Assembly (NCBI GenBank): GCA_030632305.1
Contig: DAOVUZ010000047.1
Span: forward strand, 1-5,619
Origin: Dehalococcoidales bacterium
Lineage (GTDB): Bacteria; Chloroflexota; Dehalococcoidia; Dehalococcoidales; DAOVUZ01
Direction of reading: 5' to 3'
DNA: 5,619 nt
Below, in pieces: positions 1-5,619 of the stretch. The position numbers were made by a program, and so were the translations under genes. Under the pieces are notes generated by a model. The model was not told where the DNA came from. It searched no databases and worked only from the letters and a program-made list of their open reading frames with translations. The first letter of the stretch is position 1. The number at the start of each line of letters is the position of its first letter.

Positions 1-508
1 CGAAGCGAAATACCTGCGGCGTCTGCACTGCCCATAGATTTCGACGTGGTGGCGTCTGATGCACTATTCTATCATCTCCCGCCATCTTAATTGTATCGGT
101 AACCGGAACAGCTGCTACTGCCGCCCCGGTTTCTCGGGCTGCCTCCAGTCCACGCTCAATCAAGTCCGCAGTCACCAGCGGTCGGGCGCCATCGTGGATT
201 ATCACCCAGTCGCAGTGACTGAGATAGCTGAGTCCCGCCGCCACCGAATCCTGACGCCGCTTGCCCCCGGGACAAACATCGGTTACCTTTGGCCACCCCG
301 CCTCAGCTACCAACTGCCGGCACCGCTCAAGGTTTTGTTTATTTACTACCAGAACCACCTGCTGAACCGAGCCATATTTTTGAAAAGCATCAACCGCCCG
401 GGCTAAAACCGGTTTTCCAGCCAACAGGGCAAACGCCTTATCTACCCCACCCATCCGTCGGCTCTCACCGGCAGCGACGATAATGGCGGCTACTTTATCT
501 GGAACCAT
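1..508 (-). CDS. ispD: 2-C-methyl-D-erythritol 4-phosphate cytidylyltransferase, 3'-truncated by the window edge
   Basis: IspD couples CTP with 2-C-methyl-D-erythritol 4-phosphate to form CDP-methylerythritol in the cytoplasmic MEP pathway of isoprenoid synthesis. My translation from the ATG at 508-506 gives 169 residues before the left edge. Seen: the nucleotide-binding N-terminal motif AAGESRRM (residues 12-19) with the following Lys24, GGKRRQDSV (81-89), HDGARP (105-110), PVTDTIK (135-141) and LWAVQTPQVF (159-168). These match the E. coli protein in order and spacing, including the positions of its Arg20, Lys27, Asp106 and Thr140. About 60 C-terminal residues, including the second catalytic lysine region, lie outside the window. 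The stop of the 77-codon gene is 9 bases upstream and in the same frame, so no longer N-terminus is possible without readthrough. Translation is probably coupled to that gene. The family assignment is firm. Confidence 0.96.
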   Translation of the reverse strand, partial: MVPDKVAAIIVAAGESRRMGGVDKAFALLAGKPVLARAVDAFQKYGSVQQVVLVVNKQNLERCRQLVAEAGWPKVTDVCPGGKRRQDSVAAGLSYLSHCDWVIIHDGARPLVTADLIERGLEAARETGAAVAAVPVTDTIKMAGDDRIVHQTPPRRNLWAVQTPQVFRF

Positions 509-510
509 AT

Positions 511-515
511 CCTCT
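511..515 (-). promoter_or_regulatory. ribosome binding site of ispD, tightly spaced
   Basis: AGAGG lies only two bases before the ispD ATG, inside the 9-base gap after the upstream stop codon. The spacing is shorter than optimal, which fits translational coupling with the preceding gene more than independent initiation. Confidence 0.5.
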
Positions 516-517
516 AC

Positions 518-751
518 TCACTGTGTTTTGCTTCCTTTACCACACCGCCTCATAAACTCTGCAGTATTTAAATGTATCCAAAACCAATGCTCATGCCATG
601 CTTCATCACCATATCGTTCTATAATGTCCTCCCTGTTTTGAGGGTTATCTTCTAGGTAAATCAATGCGCCATAATGAAACCCGGCAGCCATGTCATGCTC
701 TTCGGCCCATTCTTCCCAATTCAAAGGTTCCCCTTGATATTCCCAGCTCAT
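518..751 (-). CDS. small Trp-rich acidic protein of unknown function (77 aa)
   Basis: I do not recognise this protein. Seen: 77 residues with six tryptophans (3, 12, 15, 52, 56, 58), five histidines, 16 Asp/Glu against six Arg/Lys, no signal peptide and no membrane segment. Two stretches look helical: an N-terminal one beginning NWEEWAEEHD (11-20), and a C-terminal one from about 39 to 70 that contains WHEHWFWIH (52-60). The fold is probably small, all-helical and cytoplasmic (inference). Reality as a gene is supported by a well-placed AGAAGG six bases before the ATG, and by its snug fit between radA and ispD on the same strand. Its GC content is 43.6% (102 of 234 bases by hand count), against about 57% in a 120-base sample of radA (901-1020), which suggests a different origin. 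It could be an accessory gene inserted into the radA-ispD operon. Nothing in the sequence shows a toxin, antitoxin or regulator role. Confidence 0.7.
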   Translation of the reverse strand: MSWEYQGEPLNWEEWAEEHDMAAGFHYGALIYLEDNPQNREDIIERYGDEAWHEHWFWIHLNTAEFMRRCGKGSKTQ

Positions 752-757
752 TATTTA

Positions 758-763
758 CCTTCT
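758..763 (-). promoter_or_regulatory. ribosome binding site of the 77-codon gene
   Basis: AGAAGG lies six bases upstream of the ATG at 751-749. It is the best-placed Shine-Dalgarno sequence among the starts in this window, and it is the main reason to accept the small gene as translated. Confidence 0.6.
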
Positions 764-772
764 TTTCCCGAA

Positions 773-829
773 TTACATCAATGACCAGCCTGCGGCTATG
801 ATAACAGCGGCGACCGTAGCTATCGTCAT
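773..829 (-). pseudogene. 18-codon ORF overlapping the radA stop; probable relic of an ispD start
   Basis: The radA stop TGA (828-826) and an ATG (829-827) share the sequence ATGA, with AGGA at 839-836 six bases upstream as a Shine-Dalgarno site inside the radA 3' end. The ORF encodes MTIATVAAVIIAAGWSLM and ends at TAA (775-773). Residues 6-14 (VAAVIIAAG) match residues 6-14 of the intact IspD (VAAIIVAAG) at seven of nine positions with two conservative changes. Both copies have the same distance from the initiator Met, and Ser16 aligns with the Ser of the IspD AAGxS motif. At the DNA level 19 of these 27 bases agree. I infer a decayed ispD 5' end left from an older radA-ispD overlap. The alternatives are a translated leader peptide, a tiny single-helix membrane protein, or chance similarity between hydrophobic segments. 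Confidence 0.5.
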
Positions 830-2223
830 AATAAATCCTGTTCTGTCTTGCTTCTTGCCTTCCCCTTGACCAGCCCCACCCCTATCGCTTCCCGCAGGGT
901 GCTGACCGGGATAAGCTCAATATCTTTCGGGGGTGAAATCTTAGCACCAGCTTTAGGCACCAGACAACGGCTGAAGCCCAGCCTGGCTGCCTCGGCTAGC
1001 CGTCGGTCCAGTTGAGAGACGGCTCTCAGTTCCCCGCTCAATCCCACCTCCCCCGCTGCCACCAGTTTGGGATCAACCCCCATATCACGGAAGCTGGAGG
1101 CAATAGCCAGGGCAATACCTAAATCAGCCGCCGGTTCACCGATTCTAAGCCCGCCGGTAACATTGGCGATAATATCCTGATTACCCAGCTTTAAGCCCAC
1201 CCGCTTGGTCAGCACCGCCGTAATCAGCAGCAACCGCCCGAAGTCAACCCCGTTAGCTGTGCGCCGGGGTAAGCCAAAGCTGGTGGGGGTAGTCAGGGCT
1301 TGAATCTCCACCAGCAGGGGTCGGCTGCCCTCAAGGGTAGAAACTACCGCCGAGCCTATTGCCTCGCCCCACCGCTGCGACAGGAACACCTGCGATGGAT
1401 TATCCACCTCTATCAGCCCCTGTTCCTTCATCTCAAAAACACCGACCTCATTGGTAGAGCCAAAGCGATTTTTCACGCAACGCAATAACCTGAAGGCGCT
1501 AAACGGTTCACCCTCAAGGTAAAGCACCACATCAACGATATGCTCCAGAACCCGGGGACCGGCAATAGCCCCCTCCTTGGTTACATGCCCGGTGATGAAA
1601 ACGGGCACGGCGCTGAGCTTTGACCAGTGCATAAGCCGCAGTGTGCACTCCCGCACCTGGGTTATACTGCCCGGGGCAGTATCCAGCTCGGGGAGGCAGA
1701 CTGCCTGGATAGAATCAATAACTACCAGGTTTGGTGATAACTGCTCAATCTGGTTCAGGATAACCTCAAGGTCAGTCTCAGCCAGAAGGTAGAGCTGCTC
1801 ACCTTTCAGTCCCAGGCGCTCAGCCCTGAGCTTGGTCTGGTGAACTGATTCCTCCCCGGAAACATAAACCACCTTACCCCGGGCACGGGCTATCAGGGCT
1901 GAAGTCTGAAGCAGGAGGGTTGACTTGCCAATACCGGGGTCGCCGGCAATGAGAACCAGGGAGCCAGATACCACCCCCCCGCCCAGCACCCGGTTAAACT
2001 CGGCTAGAGGAAGTGGATAGCGGTCGGAGGCCTCAATAACAACCTGAGATAGCTCCTGGGGAGGATTTTCCAGCGCTGGAGTTCGGGAGGGAGTAGCCGT
2101 GTGGACTGTGGTCTCGACAAAGCTGTTCCACTGCTGGCAGTTGGGGCAGCGTCCCAGCCATTTAAGGCTCTCCTTGCCGCACTGCTGGCAGACAAAAACA
2201 GTCCTGCCGCGGGATTTATCCAT
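826..2223 (-). CDS. radA: DNA repair protein RadA (Sms)
   Basis: RadA is a RecA-related, hexameric DnaB-like ATPase that helps process recombination intermediates by driving branch migration during homologous recombination and repair. The 465-residue length is normal. Seen in order: a C4 zinc finger (Cys12, Cys15, Cys26, Cys29), Walker A GDPGIGKST (94-102), Walker B-like LVVIDS (166-171), the RadA-specific KNRFG motif (251-255), and a C-terminal Lon-protease-like domain from about 275 to 450 with GLPRRTANG (317-325), GGLRI (357-361) and AAGEVGLSGELR (389-400). The ATG at 2223 is the only good start: an in-frame TAA lies four codons upstream and the zinc finger begins at residue 12. The Shine-Dalgarno sequence is weak. 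A 73-base gap separates it from the upstream accC, with no clear terminator or promoter, so co-transcription is possible. Its stop overlaps the ATG of the 18-codon ORF. Confidence 0.98.
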   Translation of the reverse strand: MDKSRGRTVFVCQQCGKESLKWLGRCPNCQQWNSFVETTVHTATPSRTPALENPPQELSQVVIEASDRYPLPLAEFNRVLGGGVVSGSLVLIAGDPGIGKSTLLLQTSALIARARGKVVYVSGEESVHQTKLRAERLGLKGEQLYLLAETDLEVILNQIEQLSPNLVVIDSIQAVCLPELDTAPGSITQVRECTLRLMHWSKLSAVPVFITGHVTKEGAIAGPRVLEHIVDVVLYLEGEPFSAFRLLRCVKNRFGSTNEVGVFEMKEQGLIEVDNPSQVFLSQRWGEAIGSAVVSTLEGSRPLLVEIQALTTPTSFGLPRRTANGVDFGRLLLITAVLTKRVGLKLGNQDIIANVTGGLRIGEPAADLGIALAIASSFRDMGVDPKLVAAGEVGLSGELRAVSQLDRRLAEAARLGFSRCLVPKAGAKISPPKDIELIPVSTLREAIGVGLVKGKARSKTEQDLL

Positions 2224-2296
2224 AGCTTGACTTTACTCGGTTTCAGGTAGTAACGCAAGGGGAATTTGGTTAAGATGGGGGTTTGACAGGCTCAGG

Positions 2297-3688
2297 CTAT
2301 CCAGTAGCCTTACCGTGTAATTGTTTGAGCTTTTTTATTATTTCCCGTTCCTCTATGAAATTTGTGGTATAATCTCCCCGCTGAAAAATCTCATCGTCGA
2401 GGGCTACCTTGTGGAAGGGGATGTTGGTTTTTATTCCGTCGATAATAAACTCGTCAAGTGCCCGTCTCATACTCGAAATAGCTTTATCCCGGCTTCCACC
2501 CCAGACCAGCAGCTTCACTATCAACGAGTCGTAGTGAAAGGGCAGGGTATATCCAGCATATACTCCACTATCAACCCTGACCCCGAAACCGCTGGGAGGC
2601 TGGTAGGCAGTTATCTGGTATGGGGAAGGCAAGAAATCCTGGAGCGGGTCTTCAGCGTTAATCCGGCACTCTATTGCCGAGCCCCGAAGTTGGATATCAT
2701 CCTGGGTGTAGCCCAGCTCCTCCCCTGCCGCTATCCTTATTTGCTCCTTAACCAAATCCATCCCGGTAGTGAGCTCGGTAATGGGGTGTTCAACCTGGAG
2801 ACGGGTGTTAACTTCGTTGAAAAAGTACTCGCCGGTGTCCATAGAATAGATGAACTCCACAGTCAGGGCACTAACATATTTTAATATTTTAGCCACTTTA
2901 ACTGCCGTCTGTCCCATTTCTCTCCTCGATTGGGGGGTCATCACCGAGGAGGGGGCTTCTTCAATAAGCTTTTGATACCGCCGTTGAATAGAGCATTCAC
3001 GTTCACCCAGGTAAACCACATTACCCTTTTCATCGGCTAATATCTGAAACTCAATGTGTTTTATTCTAGGGATATATTTCTCAATATAGAAAGCTGATAT
3101 GCCAAAGGCAGAGTTTCCCCGTGATTCGGCATACTTCATTGCTTCCACCAGTTCATCCCTGTCTTTGGCTACTCTCATCCCAATTCCACCGCCAGCGCCG
3201 CTGGGTTTGACAATCACCGGATAACCGATGTCATCCACAGCTTTAATAGCCTCGGTCATTTCACTGGCACTCTCTATAGCCTCGTCAGTACCGGGGGTAA
3301 CGGGGATGCCATTTGTTTTCATCAGCTTGCGCGCCCTGTGCTTGGGCTTTCCCCGGTGCATGGACTCACTGGGGGGACCAATAAATTTAACGCCGCTCTG
3401 TTCACAGGCTTCAACAAAGCTGGGATTCTCGGATAGGAAACCATATCCCGGGTAAATAGCCTCGGCTTCACACCTCTTGGCGATATCAAGAATTTTTTTA
3501 ATATTTAAGTAACTGTTAGCGGGGCTTGATTCCCCCAGGGGGTAAGCCTCATCGGCATGCTTTACGAATAAAGCATCAGCATCAGCATCGGAGTAAATGG
3601 CAACAGCGCGTATTCCCAGTTCTTTGCACTCCCTAACTGCTCTGAAGGCAATTTCTCCGCGATTAGCGATTAAAATCTTATTGAACAC
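2297..3688 (-). CDS. accC: biotin carboxylase (acetyl-CoA carboxylase AccC / pyruvate carboxylase subunit A type)
   Basis: The enzyme uses ATP and bicarbonate to carboxylate biotin on a carrier protein, supplying acetyl-CoA, propionyl-CoA or pyruvate carboxylase. The 463-residue protein is complete. Seen: N-terminal domain NKILIANRGEIA (3-14) and YPGYGFLSEN (79-88); ATP-grasp lysines Lys116 and Lys161; a glycine loop SGAGGGIGMR (163-172); His211; ERECSIQRR (229-237); Glu278; NEVNTRLQVEHP (291-302) with Glu292, Asn294, Arg296 and Glu300; and catalytic Arg342 in ECRINAED. These correspond to the E. coli active-site residues, except that E. coli His236 is Tyr238 here. The start is GTG at 3688-3686; an in-frame TAG four codons upstream leaves no other choice. 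The Shine-Dalgarno site is weak (GGTGA very close to the start). No biotin carrier or carboxyltransferase gene lies in the window, so which carboxylase it serves cannot be decided; the gene symbol names the family. Confidence 0.93.
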   Translation of the reverse strand: MFNKILIANRGEIAFRAVRECKELGIRAVAIYSDADADALFVKHADEAYPLGESSPANSYLNIKKILDIAKRCEAEAIYPGYGFLSENPSFVEACEQSGVKFIGPPSESMHRGKPKHRARKLMKTNGIPVTPGTDEAIESASEMTEAIKAVDDIGYPVIVKPSGAGGGIGMRVAKDRDELVEAMKYAESRGNSAFGISAFYIEKYIPRIKHIEFQILADEKGNVVYLGERECSIQRRYQKLIEEAPSSVMTPQSRREMGQTAVKVAKILKYVSALTVEFIYSMDTGEYFFNEVNTRLQVEHPITELTTGMDLVKEQIRIAAGEELGYTQDDIQLRGSAIECRINAEDPLQDFLPSPYQITAYQPPSGFGVRVDSGVYAGYTLPFHYDSLIVKLLVWGGSRDKAISSMRRALDEFIIDGIKTNIPFHKVALDDEIFQRGDYTTNFIEEREIIKKLKQLHGKATG

Positions 3689-3708
3689 TTCACCAGCCTA
3701 TTTTGGGT

Positions 3709-3755
3709 AAATAAAAAAGGGTGGTTTTAATATGTATCTTGTTTTCCCGCCCTTT
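3709..3755 (-). terminator. probable rho-independent terminator of clpC
   Basis: On the minus strand AAAGGGCGG (3755-3747) pairs with CCACCCTTT (3724-3716). The nine-position stem has one internal C-A mismatch and encloses a 22-base AT-rich loop. It is followed by a T-rich tail, TTTTTT then ATTT, at 3718-3709. It lies about 30 bases after the clpC stop and just before accC. The long loop and the mismatch make it weaker than a classic terminator, so partial readthrough into accC is likely. Confidence 0.5.
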
Positions 3756-3786
3756 CTGCAATACACCTAGTATTTTGGATAATAGC

Positions 3787-5619
3787 TTATGATTTATCAT
3801 CTCCCAGTAAGGCGCCTACAGTTGCCGGGCGCATTACAATCTCTTCTCCTTCTAGGTCGACTACCGCCGTATCCCCTGACTGGAATTGACCACAGAGCAG
3901 ACTTTCTGAAAGTTTATCTTCAACCATGTCCTGGATCACCCGGCGTAGCGGTCGAGCCCCAAAGACCTCGTCGTAACCCTTCTCCCCCAAAAAATCTCTA
4001 GCGGCTTCGGTCGCCTCTAGCTTTATCCCCTTCTCAACCAGTTGCTCGGCTACTTTAGCCAGCATCAAATCAACTATCTTTCGGATATGCTCCTTAGTCA
4101 AGGCGTGAAACACCACCACGCCATCAACACGATTGAGAAACTCGGGACGGAAGGTCTTCTTTAATTCGCCAAGCAGCTTTTCCTTCATCTTCTCGTAGGC
4201 TAGCTGCTGAGTTTTGGTCTCGTCAGTGTGAGAGGCAAAACCAATTGTAGTCCCTTTCCTGATAAGCTCAGCACCAATGTTGCTGGTCATAATAATAATA
4301 CTGTTGCGGAAATCAACCCGCCGACCCTTGGCATCAGTCAGGTGACCATCATCAAATATTTGGAGCAATATATTGAATACATCAGGGTGAGCCTTTTCAA
4401 TTTCATCCAGAAGTATGGTGCAATATGACTTGCGCCTCACTGCCTCAGTTAATTGCCCGCCTTCCTCATAGCCAACATATCCTGGTGGTGCCCCGACCAG
4501 TCGGGCTACAGTGTGTCTCTCCATAAACTCAGACATATCAAGCCTGATTAGGGCGTCCTCACTGCCAAACATAAACTCAGCCAGGGCTCTGACCAGCTCT
4601 GTCTTACCAACACCGGTTGGACCTAAAAAGATAAAGTTGCCTATAGGGTGCCTGGGGTCCTTGACTCCGGCCCGGGCTCGCCTTATCGCTTTAGAAATAG
4701 TATTAATCGCTTCATCCTGACCAATAATACGCTTATGGATTACCTCCTCCATGTTAAGCAGTCGCTTCATCTCATCGCTAGCTAATTGGACTACTGGAAT
4801 CCCGGTCCACATACTGACCACTTCAGCGATGTCCTCGGCACTCACCGCTGGCACCTCTTGCTCTTTCTCCGCCTGCCACTCCTCTTCCAGCTTGTTTATT
4901 TTTTCCTGAATCTGAACTTCCCGCTGGCGCAGTTCGGCAGCATAATCATACTGCTCGGTGGCTAGGGCTGCCTCTTTATCCTTATGTACACTATCCTCAA
5001 CCTGCTTGGCTTCCTTCAAGGTAAAGGGTACAGTCCGGTGTCTAATCCTTACCCGTGACGCTGCCTCGTCAATGAGGTCGATAGCCTTGTCGGGCAGAAA
5101 GCGGTCAGGTATGTATCTGGCGGCTAATGTTGCCGCTGCATTCAGTGCCTCATCACTTATCAGTAGATGGTGATGTTCCTCGTAGCGCTCCTTAATCCCG
5201 CGCAAAATCTCCAGCGTTTCTTCTACGGAAGGCTCCTCTACTAAAATTGGCTGAAAGCGGCGTTCCAGCGCTGCATCCCGCTCCACATACTTGCGGTAAT
5301 CGTCAAGGGTAGTTGCCCCGATACACTGTAGTTCCCCGCGTGCCAGCGAGGGTTTGAGGATACTGGCGGCATCAATCGCTCCCTCCGCCGCCCCAGCACC
5401 GACAATGGTGTGGAACTCGTCAACAAAGAGCACGCAGTTTCCCGCAGCCTTTATCTCGTCGACAATCTTTTTAAGCCGTTCTTCAAACTCGCCCCGGTAT
5501 TTTGTCCCGGCTACTACTGCCCCCATGTCCAGTGTTATTATCCGTTTTCCTTCCAGTGTTTCAGGGACATCACCGGCAACAATATGGTGAGCCAGGCCCT
5601 CAACGATTGCCGTTTTTCC
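3787..5619 (-). CDS. clpC: ATP-dependent Clp protease ATP-binding subunit ClpC, 5'-truncated by the window edge
   Basis: ClpC is a hexameric AAA+ unfoldase that feeds substrates to the ClpP peptidase. The open frame continues to the right edge, giving 610 visible residues that begin at GKTAIVEGLA, the Walker A of the first AAA+ domain. The N-terminal Clp repeats are outside. Seen: first-domain Walker B LFVDE (64-68), GATT (101-104) and arginine finger ERRF (119-122); a UVR-type middle segment around 216-246 (EQYDYAAELR), which marks ClpC rather than ClpB; second-domain Walker A GPTGVGKT (333-340), Walker B ILLDE (402-406), TSN sensor 1 (445-447), the ClpP-docking tripeptide IGF (459-461), and GARPLRR sensor 2 (554-560). 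The IGF loop predicts that it works with ClpP. The stop TAA at 3789-3787 is followed by a 98-base gap containing a likely terminator. No ctsR or mcsAB gene is visible, so regulation cannot be judged here. Confidence 0.97.
   Translation of the reverse strand, partial: GKTAIVEGLAHHIVAGDVPETLEGKRIITLDMGAVVAGTKYRGEFEERLKKIVDEIKAAGNCVLFVDEFHTIVGAGAAEGAIDAASILKPSLARGELQCIGATTLDDYRKYVERDAALERRFQPILVEEPSVEETLEILRGIKERYEEHHHLLISDEALNAAATLAARYIPDRFLPDKAIDLIDEAASRVRIRHRTVPFTLKEAKQVEDSVHKDKEAALATEQYDYAAELRQREVQIQEKINKLEEEWQAEKEQEVPAVSAEDIAEVVSMWTGIPVVQLASDEMKRLLNMEEVIHKRIIGQDEAINTISKAIRRARAGVKDPRHPIGNFIFLGPTGVGKTELVRALAEFMFGSEDALIRLDMSEFMERHTVARLVGAPPGYVGYEEGGQLTEAVRRKSYCTILLDEIEKAHPDVFNILLQIFDDGHLTDAKGRRVDFRNSIIIMTSNIGAELIRKGTTIGFASHTDETKTQQLAYEKMKEKLLGELKKTFRPEFLNRVDGVVVFHALTKEHIRKIVDLMLAKVAEQLVEKGIKLEATEAARDFLGEKGYDEVFGARPLRRVIQDMVEDKLSESLLCGQFQSGDTAVVDLEGEEIVMRPATVGALLGDDKS

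Noticed and set aside
59..406. A 115-codon plus-strand ORF at the left end
   Set aside because: It is antisense to ispD, whose motifs run through the whole stretch on the minus strand.
2004..2258. An 84-codon minus-strand ORF overlapping the radA start
   Set aside because: It is in another frame over the RadA zinc finger and linker, and its low-complexity Leu/Pro/Arg/Ser-rich product is typical of an out-of-frame translation.
2321..2884. A 187-codon plus-strand ORF opposite accC
   Set aside because: It lies entirely antisense to strongly conserved biotin carboxylase sequence, has no recognisable motif, and is explained by the codon use of the real gene.
3574..3591. A three-fold GCATCA-like hexamer repeat
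   Set aside because: It encodes the Asp-Ala-Asp-Ala run of the biotin carboxylase SDADADA segment, close to the usual YSDAD motif, so it is coding constraint and not a functional repeat.
3721..3764. A possible accC promoter (TTGCAG with a weak TACATA downstream, minus strand)
   Set aside because: The -10 match is poor, the spacing is 19 bases, and it overlaps the terminator hairpin; not strong enough to annotate.
3760..3774. A small hairpin AATAC-ACCTA-GTATT just after the clpC stop
   Set aside because: It has only five base pairs, mostly A-T, and no T-run; the stronger hairpin next to it is the better terminator.

Overview
This window is a run of genes that all read on the minus strand. 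In transcription order, from right to left, it holds: the 3' two-thirds of clpC; a biotin carboxylase gene (accC type); radA; an 18-codon remnant-like ORF; a small unrecognised gene of 77 codons; and the 5' three-quarters of ispD, which runs off the left edge. No rRNA, tRNA, CRISPR array or insertion sequence was seen. The plus-strand ORFs are antisense shadows of these genes.

The organism is a bacterium of moderate GC content. The clpC - radA - ispD order is, from memory, the arrangement in Dehalococcoides and related Dehalococcoidia (Chloroflexota), so an uncultured member of that group is my best guess. This is inference from gene order and protein flavour, not a computed placement.

Region by region: 3787-5619 encodes ClpC from the Walker A lysine of its first AAA+ domain to the C-terminus. 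The 98-base gap at 3689-3786 holds a likely rho-independent terminator for clpC. Positions 2297-3688 encode a complete biotin carboxylase with a GTG start and no biotin-carrier gene beside it. A 73-base gap with no clear signal follows. Positions 826-2223 encode complete RadA. The ATG of a tiny ORF (773-829) overlaps the radA stop in an ATGA junction, and its peptide resembles the N-terminus of the IspD encoded about 320 bases further on. A lower-GC gene for a Trp-rich acidic protein lies at 518-751, and ispD starts at 508.

The genes are housekeeping in nature (protein quality control, acyl-CoA or pyruvate carboxylation, recombination and repair, isoprenoid precursor synthesis) and share no single pathway. 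From radA leftward the close spacing suggests one transcript. The most interesting spot is the radA-ispD junction, which looks like an ancestral overlapping gene pair split by a roughly 320-base segment carrying the 77-codon gene, leaving a decayed copy of the ispD start behind.
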